From Antedon mediterranea (Eukaryota; Echinodermata; Crinoidea; Comatulida; Antedonidae), in the NCBI RefSeq assembly GCF_964355755.1, contig NC_092672.1, positions 35,584,501 to 35,648,500 of the forward strand: a DNA stretch of 64,000 bases. Direction: 5' to 3'. Positions 48,201 to 55,949 of the stretch are shown here, one piece after another; the stretch's first letter is position 1; the number at the start of each line of letters is the position of its first letter. The notes beneath the pieces were generated by a model. That model was not told the DNA's origin. It worked only from the letters and a program-made list of their open reading frames with translations, and searched no databases. The position numbers were made by a program, and so were the translations under genes.

Positions 48201-51200
48201 TCAAATGTTATTAATCATCTAAAACACTGTGAAACGAAGTAGTTTAGTTTTACGAATGTCAAGCATTTTCAATAATGGTAACCGACAGAAAACGTATAAG
48301 GAGAACATTATCATTCCGAGAACCATCGTCTACACTTCCTAGAGGGGGAGCGAGCGAAGCGAGCTCACCCTCTAGTGATTAATAATGTATAGGATAGCCC
48401 CCTCAATCTGATCCTCTTTTTGCAGAGTTACATTTTATTAATTTGCGATGGCGTCAGCCAGTACAAAGTGTGCGTTTATTGTTTCTCTTGCATTAATTAT
48501 ATACACATTAATTTACTTGTATTCACCGCCGCATACTACAAGTTTTTGAGCGCGATCTAGGAACAAGTAGAGTTAGGTCAGTTTACGTGATGTTTCGTCA
48601 GTCACCTGGACCAAGTTGGAACCAAGTTGTTTGGTTCCTAAGTTAGAACCAAGCTACTGGTTCCCAAGTTGGGACCGAGTTGTTTGGTTCCCAAGTTGGA
48701 ACTAAGTGATTGGTTCCCACGTTGGAACCAAGCTATTGGTTCCCAAGTTGGGACCGAGTTGTTTGGTTCCCAAGTTGGAACTAAGTTATTGGTTCCCACG
48801 TTGGAACCAAGCTACTGGTTCCCAAGTTGGGACCGAGTTGTTTGGTTCCCAAGTTTGAACTAAGTTATTGGTTCCCACGTTGGAACCAAGCTATTGGTTC
48901 CCAAGTTGTTTGGTTCCCAAGTTGGAACCAAACTATTGGTTTCAACTTGGGAACCAAACAACTTGGGAACCAAACGAGAATTTCCCAACTTAGGAACCAA
49001 TCTATTGGTTCCTATGTTTGGGACCAAGCTATTGGTTTCCAAGTTGTTTGGTTCCCAAGTTAGAACCAAGCTACTGGTTCCCAAGTTGTTTGGTTCCCAA
49101 GTTAGAACCAAGCTACTGGTTTCCAAGTTGTTTGGTTCCCAAGTTAGAACCAAGCTACTGGTTCCCAGGTTGTTTGGTTCCCAAGTTAGAACCAAGCTAT
49201 ACTGTTCCCATGTTGTTTGGTTCCCAAGTTGGAACCATGCTATTGGTTCTTACGTTGTTTCGTTCTCAAGTTGGAACCAAGCTATTGGTTCCCAAGTTGG
49301 AACCAAGCTATTGGTCCCCAAGTTGGAACCAAGCTATTGGTTCCCAAGTTGGAACCAAGCTATTGGTTCCCCAGTTGGAAACAAGTTATTGGTTTCCAAG
49401 TTATAACTTATGTTCCTTTTTTTAAACTCAGAACAGGTCTGCATTTGTGGAAAAGACTACAAAATGATATTAAACAATCTGTTTCGTTTTCTTGATCCGA
49501 ATAATAACAATACCATACTATTATTATTATTGAATAAAGTTATTGAACTTGAACTTATAGGTATTAGAGTATTGTATTATAAGCTAACATTAACCAGAAA
49601 TAAAACTATGGCTTTATATCTGAAACTGAATCATATAAATATCTCGGTTTACATATTACTCGTAAATGAACTGACCATATACAAATTGAGAATGTTACAA
49701 AAATGGTCAAAGGTTAATACTGTATACCGTACGCTAAATCAATTAACAGTAATTTTGATAAATTTAACAGAGTATAAATTTAAAGACTTACGATTTTGTG
49801 GGTTTGAGGATAATTATGTTACGAATTAATAGATTTAATATGTTATGTTTTCATTTGATTTGGTTTTTCTTCTTTTTTTGCCTTTTCTGTAGGCCTATGT
49901 AAAATTTGCACTACAAAATGCACCTTTGTACTGTAAGTGTGCTACCGATCTAAAGGTATACATCCAAATAAATAAATAAACATGAAAGTCAATATTTTAC
50001 AGATAGAAAAAGAAAATATATTTAGGCGGGAACATGAAATCAAAATGTTTTGCTGGATGTGTACGTTGAGGCAACTATATTTCGTTTATTCAGTAAAGCA
50101 TGTCTTTTTTTCTACAGAAAAAGTTTAAAGGGGTTTTCGCCGATTAGATTGCTCCGTGTCTATCCTAACGATCAGATATCAAACCAAACTTACACCGAAA
50201 CAGCTCAAGCCAATGGGGAACCATGGATAAAACCTACGAACACGTGCGCTGTCATTGGAAACTCCGGAATCCTGCAGGGGAGTAATTGCGGATTGGAAAT
50301 TGATGCGCATGATCACGTGTTTCGTTCAAATATGGCGCCACTGGAAGGTTTCGAGAAAGATGTTGGAACAAGAACAAAATTAGTGACAATAAACAATGAA
50401 GAGGGAAGACATTATGGCTGGTGCTCACAGAATAAAAATGATAGTTGTTACAAAACGATGTATCGTTATCTGAACAATTTGAATAATTCCACTATTATAT
50501 GGGTGACAAAAGCAAGCGCCTCGTCTCCCAAGATGGATATTGTCAATGTCATGCGCACATTCAAGCCAAGCATTGTATTAGCACGACCAAGTAAATCACT
50601 TAAAAATTCGATTGCGAGGTAATCTACAATATACATATTTGGGCACATCACTACCATATTTGGGCACATCACTACCATATTTGGGCACATCACTGCCATA
50701 TTTGGGCACATCACTACCATATTTGGGCACATCACTATCATATTTGGGCACATCACTACCATATTTGGGCACATCATCATATTTTTTTTTTGGTCAAATT
50801 AGTTTGAATTTAGACAGAGCTTTAGTACTTTTTGTAAAGAAAAGAATGAATTGAAGTCGAAGATCACACTGAGCCGATACACTTCATTGGCACAATGTGA
50901 ACGTTCAGCCTAACTGGTTTCGACAGGAAACCAACACAAGACAATATAGTAGCTGGCCCAATCGGGTTTCTTTGCACTGCATGCCACAAGCATGGGGAAG
51001 GCCTATGTGGAATATACTAATGGAAAATAGGCCTATAAGGCGCCCACTTTGGATTTGAAAAAAAATGTCTTTCTTTTTTTCTTTTTTTTAAGGAGGTGGA
51101 AAATTTCATCGCCATCGTCGGGCCTTTACGTATTTTCGCTTGCTGGAAATATGTGTAGTAAAGTATCATTGTATGGATTTTACCCTTTCAATCAAACAGC

Positions 51201-51357
51201 CGAAGGGAAACCCGTCACGTACCATTATTACGGAAACGCATCTTTTAAAAATGGACACCACATGCCAGAGGAATTTAAAGTTTTAAAACAGCTGAATGCG
51301 TCTGGTGTTATTAGGTTGGTTACATCGCATTGTAATCGTCATCCTAAAACATTCTGA
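39232..51357 (+). CDS. ST8Sia-like alpha-2,8-sialyltransferase (CAZy GT29)
   Basis: Four exons (39232-39371, 39803-39862, 50118-50618, 51093-51357) join in phase to 321 residues. Residues 9-28 form a signal anchor, so this is a type II Golgi protein. The sialyl motifs are present in order: L (about 109-155, CAVIGNSGILQGSNCGLEID then DVGTRTKLVT), S (about 242-266, SSGLYVFSLAGNMC then LYGFYPF), III (YHYYGN, 277-282) and VS (HHMPEEF, with His and Glu). Cys110 and Cys255 would form the conserved disulfide. These enzymes transfer sialic acid from CMP-Neu5Ac to sialylated glycans. Motif details resemble ST8Sia more than ST3 or ST6. Intron 2 is 10.2 kb and filled with repeats and duplicate gene pieces, so the link of exons 1-2 to 3-4 is inferred from phase. 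Confidence 0.85.
40613..40905. repeat. 26-bp palindromic minisatellite, array 1
   Basis: About 11 units of roughly 26 bp built on GGTTCTCAAGTTGGAACC and its relatives, in which GGTTCC and GGAACC are inverted. It marks the left end of the mirrored element whose right end is array 2. Confidence 0.9.
41976..42149 (+). mobile_element. Class II tRNA-headed SINE, copy 2, 5' part
   Basis: tRNA-like head with A box GTGGCCGAGCGGTTAAGACA, a long variable region and B box GGTTCGAGGC, as in class II (Ser/Leu-type) tRNAs. The body runs to GTCCAGTGTACACAAC and stops at TTAA 42150-42153, where a TTAA element is inserted. It continues at 44772. Confidence 0.85.
42154..44767. mobile_element. 2.6-kb TTAA-family element inserted in the SINE
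   Basis: Inverted ends AGATGTATTGTCCCCCAAAA and the complement of GGGAGACAATACATCT are flanked by TTAA at 42150-42153 and 44768-44771. Removing it rejoins the two halves of a SINE, which proves the boundaries. It is the longest family member in the window. The interior has no transposase frame but contains GTAAGT donors (about 42524 and 42989), an acceptor near 42871 and an AATAAA near 43391, resembling a spliced non-coding transcript unit. Confidence 0.88.
44772..44932 (+). mobile_element. Class II tRNA-headed SINE, copy 2, 3' part
   Basis: Continues the SINE body with CGAGACGAGTAGGGGGTTAC, which matches the complement of 27470-27500 and 63540-63575, and ends with a TCAA tetranucleotide tail (about 44908-44925). 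Confidence 0.82.
46277..46392. repeat. 26-bp palindromic minisatellite, array 2
   Basis: About four units of TTGGTTCCCAAGTTGGAACC. The right edge runs into GCTTGGTTTTCACTTGG and GGACGTAACGCAAG, words typical of F2 MITE ends, suggesting the minisatellite grew from an F2 terminus. Confidence 0.85.
46760..46826 (-). mobile_element. GTCGG-array element, terminal fragment
   Basis: Six GACC units (46760-46784) followed by GATATAGTGAGCTGTAGAGTC and a GTCGC/GCGAC hairpin. This is one terminus of the element seen complete at 15700 and 51560. Confidence 0.75.
46838..46912 (+). pseudogene. Relic of a sialyltransferase last exon end
   Basis: The stretch TTGGTTACATCGCCTTGTAA through AACATTCTGAC matches the end of exon 4 of the ST8Sia-like gene and the bases past its stop (51314-51385) with a few changes. 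Only the last 12 or so codons are present. The homology continues through an F2 MITE (46930-47076 versus 51392-51553), so it is a segmental copy older than the divergence of the two MITEs. Confidence 0.75.
46930..47076. mobile_element. F2 MITE (duplicated with the sialyltransferase tail)
   Basis: Core GTTGACCAATCACAACCGAT and its inverse, right end TTGCGCGCCAAGTGGAAACC. Co-linear with 51392-51553. Confidence 0.8.
47077..47874. other. Intronic spacer, no recognised feature
   Basis: Lies within intron 2 of the ST8Sia-like gene. No coding frame or repeat family was recognised. Confidence 0.3.
47875..48190. mobile_element. F3 element, degraded copy
   Basis: Left end GGTATTCATTTGAATAAACG and internal GTAGTAGAATTCACCGCAC match F3. 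The right end is eroded (CAAACAATAAAAAC near 48182). Confidence 0.7.
48388..48549 (+). pseudogene. Relic of a second sialyltransferase exon 1
   Basis: The leader AGCCCCCTCAATCTGATC and the coding start at 48448 (MASASTKCAFIVSLALIIYT) match the intact exon 1 region at 39178-39340 closely. The frame stops at a TGA after 33 codons, just where homology ends, and there is no splice donor at the expected place. The 26-bp minisatellite follows. It is a truncated exon of a duplicated gene. Confidence 0.8.
48610..49405. repeat. 26-bp palindromic minisatellite, array 3 (largest)
   Basis: About 30 units of AAGCTATTGGTTCCCAAGTT plus GGAACC, with AAGTTGTTT variants and a short inverted section at about 48940-48990. 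All six frames stay open for long runs because the unit lacks stop words. The unit is the same as arrays 1 and 2. Confidence 0.92.
49421..49560 (+). mobile_element. LINE 3' end fragment
   Basis: It encodes LWKRLQNDIKQSVSF, like the C-terminus of CR1/L2 reverse transcriptases, then reaches an ATT run and GAATAAAGTTATTGAACTTG, a typical LINE 3' end. Confidence 0.6.
49590..49980 (+). mobile_element. Degraded LINE fragment with (AAAT)n tail
   Basis: SYKYLGLHITRK, a reverse-transcriptase thumb-like phrase, is followed by stops and frame changes. It ends with TAAATAAATAAA. Confidence 0.5.
50632..50823. repeat. F1 MITE with internal 21-bp amplification
   Basis: About seven units of CATATTTGGGCACATCACTAC (50636-50775) derive from the F1 core. 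The right F1 end is degraded (TTAGTTTGAATTTAGACAGA then GCTTTA). It lies in intron 3 of the ST8Sia-like gene, starting 14 bases past the exon 3 donor. Confidence 0.9.
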
Positions 51358-51391
51358 CGTCATATAGGCCTACAAGTTGTTAATTAATTAA

Positions 51392-51553
51392 CCTGTTCAT
51401 TGGACGCACAACACAACGACGTAGCCACAACGCAATGTGAGTTGACACGAGTGATAATACATGATTCATCATGTCCTGATTGGTCAAATTACTTGAGTGC
51501 GCTTAAGTACTTGAGTGCGCTTAAGTACTTGCGTTCGCCAGTGGAAAGAGAAG
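51392..51553. mobile_element. F2 MITE after sialyltransferase exon 4
   Basis: Core AATGTGAGTTGACACGAGTG and ATCATGTCCTGATTGGTC, with a small internal duplication TACTTGAGTGCGCTTAAG (two copies near 51491-51530). Probably in the 3' UTR or just past it. Confidence 0.75.
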
Positions 51554-51559
51554 CGTTTG

Positions 51560-52352
51560 TATAAACAAGGCCAACAGCCATTAAGTCGCGTGCTACAATG
51601 CATAGTAATACCGGACCGACAGACAGACCGACAGACCGACAGACAGACCGACCGACCGACATAGTGAACTATACTGACCGAAATTACTGAACATGTTTAA
51701 AAATGTTGAAATGTTTAAAAACATTTATATTTTTTTAATTTACACGTGCGTAGCCTGTCACTTTTGACGTGCTCGTATAACGTAATTTCGAGTTGAAAAG
51801 TAAGTCAAGAAAACAGAAATCGGGCAAAAAGAGTGCGCAATAATATTTAACGCGCAGTGCGCGCACAAAAATATGCGCACTCATGGCAATTTTGTAAACG
51901 CTTAAAATTGCCTGAAACGTACTCTTATTTCATCGAAAATAAATTTTGAAAATTTTAAGCGCGCGTACGCATGCGTTACATGCGCTACGCACGTAATTGT
52001 ATTGCCATATGATGATTTATGCCCTGAAATTTATGAGTACCAAATTTTATTTAATTGTGACTCATGGTTGTGAAGATATGATTACAAACGTGATTTCGTT
52101 AAATCGTGCGTAGACCGCGTAATTTTTTATTGCGCACCGTGAAAACATAACCACATTGATTCCTGGCCATAAGGAATATACTGTGAAAAATTGACCTATC
52201 TAGATTAAACTGATATCAAGATAAGGTCAGAAAGCGATAAAACGCATAGTGATACCGGACCGACAGACAGACCGACAGACAGACAGACAGACAGACCGAC
52301 CAACCAACCGACCGACATAGTGAACTATAGAGTCGCTTCCACGCGACTAAAA
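51560..52352 (-). mobile_element. GTCGG-array (pearl/CvA-like) element, copy 2, inverted
   Basis: A reverse-complement copy of 15700-16482 with the same arrays (about 51613-51660 and 52258-52315), the same unique middle, and the same terminal hairpin AGTCGC/GCGACT near 52330-52349. Differences are few, implying recent movement. Confidence 0.85.
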
Positions 52353-52599
52353 ATGGTTCACAAAGGAACAGGAAAGTTAGTAGGCCCTACATAAAAAGAT
52401 GTCCTCCGGTGAAAAATACTCGGTAACAATTTGTTTTAATAGGTTATTTAGTGTTGGCAGAAGACAGAAAATAAAAAAATAAATACAAATGTACGTGTCT
52501 AATTTTAACAATTGCTTTTTTTATTTAAAACTTTCGTTCATTAAACATGTTGCATTTTTCTATTCAAGTTAAATTATTTTTAAAAAAATATCTAAAGTT

Positions 52600-52748
52600 T
52601 GGTTCCCACTAGGACGCAATGGCGTTAGCGCAACGCGAGCGAGTTGACCCTATGACACGCGAAAGTTAATGATCTATCGTGTCGTGATTGGTCAAATTAC
52701 TTGCGTTTCCCTTACGTATGGCGTCCTTGCGTTCTGGAAACCAAGCAT
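52600..52748. mobile_element. F2 MITE
   Basis: It starts GTTTGGTTCCCACTAGGACG, with core AGTTGACCCTATGACACGCG and TCGTGTCGTGATTGGTCAAA, and ends TTGCGTTCTGGAAACCAAGC. Confidence 0.85.
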
Positions 52749-52784
52749 ATGATTTGGTCTCGGTGCTCCGATCCTAAAAACCCT

Positions 52785-52829
52785 CTTGAACAATAAACGC
52801 CCGGGTAGTTTATTCAAATAAATATCGGT
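52785..52829. mobile_element. F3 element, right-end fragment
   Basis: CAATAAACGCCCGGGTAGTT then TATTCAAATAAATATCGGTA matches the right terminus of F3. Confidence 0.65.
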
Positions 52830-53029
52830 ATGCAGATGTCCTAACTAGATCACCGAGCGGTATAGAATGTGTTGTCTGTTAATTTAGCTCTAGTTAATTT
52901 ACACGTTGTTGTAAGTACTGTCAAAGAATATATATCACATGAATGAGTAATCCGCGGTTTTCCCTGTCCCGAGAAATTCCAATGGTTTGCGTACAAACAT
53001 TCCGTTAAAGGAATTCTTCACAAGCCAAC

Positions 53030-53465
53030 ATGGAATCACAGCACAGCACAGAAAATGTATATCCACGCAAACACGTTCACGGAAAAACAAAAACACGGGC
53101 AATTCGACTTGGAGTTTTATTGAGACATTTTGCTTTTATGATTCTTGTTTTAAGTGGAAATATATCGACTAACCCTGAACCCACAATTTGTGATCCATGT
53201 GGACTGTGTTCAGGATCTGTGAAATCAAATCAACGAGGTATCTATCTGCTGCGATGGATGCGACTCATGGTACCACATTAAATGTGCGAATATCTCTATT
53301 AGAGAATATAATCGCCTTGCCAAATCGGATTCGGATTAGCATTGCTACTCATGTATGGTACCTAACTTCATTGATTCATTATTTGAAGATTACACTATTA
53401 ATATATCTGATGTTTCGCACACGGAGTTGTTGAATGCCAATTTGGATAACGAGGATAGGCTGCTC
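53030..53465 (+). pseudogene. LINE A N-terminal region: 2A-like motif and PHD-like zinc finger
   Basis: After a basic N-terminus the frame reads LVLSGNISTNPEP (53141-53182), a degenerate form of the 2A-like DxExNPGP motif known from echinoderm LINEs. Then comes CDPCGLC, a one-base frameshift near 53250, CDGCDSWYHIKC, and after an in-frame TAG, HCYSC. The spacing is that of a PHD finger. The frameshift, stop and lost Gly of NPGP show that this copy is dead. Confidence 0.75.
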
Positions 53466-53476
53466 AACGAGTTAGA

Positions 53477-54340
53477 ATGTACGGTAAACTTCTTCGTGGT
53501 AAGGGTTTGATATTTATTCACCTTAACGTTAGAAGTTTACGTAACAAAATCGATCAAATTCGGGATATTGCAAAAAATACGAACGCATCAGTCATTGCAA
53601 TAAGTGAGTTTGATTCAATCAATGATGCTGAAATAAAAATTGAAAATTTCTCCATAGAAAGGAAGGACAGAAATGGAAAAAGGGGTGGAGTGTGTTTATA
53701 TATCCACAATACTATTTCATATTCAGTCAGAAATGATTTGGACAGAGAGGATATTGAATGCATGGATTGATATAATTTTGCCAAAGTCGAAGCCAATTTT
53801 AACCGGTGTTTGCTATCGCCCACCAAAACAAGGTACATTTTTTAACTGTTTAGAAAACCTGCTTATGACTGTTGGAAACTTCAATGCTCAAGAAAGTATT
53901 ATTCTTGGAGACTTTAATGTAAATGTTTTAAATTGTAATCGTAACACTATGAGTCAGTGACTAACTTCTGTAATATTTTCGGTCTTGAACAACTTATCAC
54001 TGAACCAACTAGGATCAGTGATAACAATAGCTCAGCAATAGATTTGATCCTTGCCCGTGATCCCTTAACAATTAAGGCCAGTGGAGTAATTCCTATTGGA
54101 CTAAGTGATCACTTTTTTACGTTTTGTAGACGAAAACGGACTAATATCATTTCTGGTATACACAGAACAATTGATGTTAGATCAATGAAAAATTACAGTT
54201 CTGATTCACTGACTCATATGCTTAATAGTATTGACTGGTCAGATTGTATTAGTTTAACTTGTGTTCAATCTTCATGGGATACATTTAAAGATAAGTTTAT
54301 GCGTATAATTGATTCAATTGCTCCTAAAAAAAAGTAAGGG
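53477..54340 (+). pseudogene. LINE A endonuclease domain (frameshifted)
   Basis: Three consecutive frames encode FIHLNVRSLRNKID, GGVCLYI, GVCYRPPKQGTF, ILGDFNVNVL, ITEPTRI and GLSDHFF, the hallmarks of the APE-like endonuclease of non-LTR retrotransposons. Frameshifts lie near 53762 and 53955, and the frame ends in a lysine run near 54337. Confidence 0.85.
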
Positions 54341-54344
54341 TCAA

Positions 54345-55512
54345 AATAAAATATCAACCCTGGTTTGACTCCGGATTAAGAGATCTTATTAGGCAAAGAG
54401 ACAAAATGTTAATTAGATATCGTAGTACAAAGGATGTGATGCCTCTCAAGGGTTTTAGAAAACTCCGAAATAGTGTAAATTATAAAATTAAAAAAGCTAA
54501 AGTAAATTTTTATTCTGAACAACTTCAAGAAAATAAATACAAACTAAAACAATTATGAAAAGTTGTTAAAGGTCTTGGAACCTCTAAATCAAATAATAAT
54601 GACAAGAAACAGGTTAGTCTTGAGATCGATAATGAATATGTTCATGATAAGAAAGAAGTTGCTGAAGAATTTAATTCGTACTTGTACAACCAACGTTGCT
54701 GGAGAGCTAGTAAACAAACTTGACCCTCCTAGTAATACTTATAACTTGGAACATGTCAATGTCTTTTACAGTAGCAAAGGTGTCTTTCCTAATGATTTTT
54801 CTTTCATAGAATTATCTGAAGATAATGTTCTTAAAGCTTTGACACAATTATCGACGAGTAAGGCTACCGGAATAGATACTTTACCAGCCAAATTCTTCAA
54901 AGATGGGGCTTCTGCAATAGCAAAACCATTAACACATATTATTAAGTTGTCCTTTACATCAGGTATTGTACCCAAAGAATGGAAATTGGCGTAAGTCATC
55001 CCAATTCACAAGAAGCTTGGGTAGTAAAACGGTGGTTGGTAACTACCGTCCGGTGTCTATACTCTCGGCTTTTTCTAAAGTTGTTGAAAGACTAGTACAT
55101 GATCAATTGATGGAATACCTTAATATTAAATCACTTATCTATGATTTCCAATGTGGTTTCCAAGCCGATTTTCGATGGATCTTTGTTTAATTCACCTAAC
55201 TGACCATATTAAAAAGAATTGGGATAAAGGTAATTTAACAGGTATGATTGTCTTAGACCTACAAAAGGCTTTCGATACTGTAGACCATCAGATTTTACTG
55301 GGCAAAATGAGAGCATTAGGATTGTCTCAAACAGCAATAGTTTGGTTTCAATCATATTTAACAGATAGATGGCATGTAGTTAATAATTGTGGTACTCTTT
55401 CAACGTGGAAAAAATATTATATTGGGCCCACTTTTGTTCTTAATGTATGTGAATGATATGGAATCTGCATTGAGTAGTAAACTGCTCCTTTATGCCGATG
55501 ATTCTGCAATTT
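54345..55512 (+). pseudogene. LINE A reverse transcriptase, 5' part (frameshifted)
   Basis: Frame fragments encode KATGIDTLPAKFFKDGA, GNYRPVSILSAFSKVVERL, CLIHLTDHIK, MIVLDLQKAFDTVDHQILLG and LLYADDSAIF, i.e. finger and palm motifs up to the YADD box. Stops and one-base shifts occur near 54556, 54720, 54992 and 55170. The C-terminal part is at 62206-63030. Confidence 0.85.
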
Positions 55513-55949
55513 TTCTGGCAAAAATTAACAAGATGGAACGCTTTTCTCGTCGTAATAACGTAAGAATTGTTGGTGTGGAAGAGAACACAAAAGAAAACTG
55601 TAAGTTAATCTTTGAGAACATTCTTTCCGATTTTTTCACACTCGATCCCAGGCCAACAATCGAACGGGCCCACCGAGATGGTAAAAGTATGAACGGCAAG
55701 CCAAGGCATATCATTGCCCGTTTTCTCTCATACGCTTCTAAGATTGAAGTTATGAAACAACGAAGTTCTGCGCTAGATAGCCAGAAATTTTATATCATAG
55801 ATGATCTTACTGCTGCCGATCTACTGGAAAAAAAGAAATGGAGATCACAAGTAAAAGAGATGTACAATAAAGGTACCAAGCTTCGTTTTACGGCTGGAAA
55901 ATGGCAAACTTCAACTGGAATTCCGGTAAACTTTTCGAAATTCCATTGA
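55513..55949 (+). CDS. LINE B ORF1, L1-like RNA-binding protein, 5'-truncated
   Basis: The frame KINKMERFSRRNNVRIVGVE, then RAHRDGKSMNGKPRHIIARF and a lysine-rich C-terminus, matches the L1 ORF1p (Transposase_22) RRM and C-terminal domains. The preceding coiled coil is only represented by its last turns because the insertion is truncated. ORF1p coats the retrotransposon RNA. The frame upstream is LINE A, so no start codon of its own remains. Confidence 0.8.

Larger units (their letters stand above)
52980..55512 (+). mobile_element. LINE A (CR1-like), 5' portion
   Basis: This old, frameshifted non-LTR retrotransposon contains, in order, a degenerate 2A-like motif, a PHD-like zinc finger, an APE-type endonuclease and the first part of a reverse transcriptase. 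It is cut at the LLYADDSAIF catalytic box, where LINE B is inserted, and resumes at 62206. The 5' end is not precisely located. Confidence 0.85.

Noticed and set aside
48340-48378. GAGCGAGCGAAGCGAGCTC palindrome within CTAGAGGG/CCCTCTAG as an operator or attachment site
   Set aside because: A single short palindrome with no partner or gene context; more likely a transposon scar.
48669-49495. Several overlapping open frames of 64-170 codons on both strands
   Set aside because: They are all readings of a 26-bp minisatellite whose unit has no stop words; composition is repetitive and no frame is preferred.
50612-50854. Repeat array resembling a short CRISPR
   Set aside because: Units of 21 bp are directly abutting with no spacers, in an animal intron, and derive from a MITE core.
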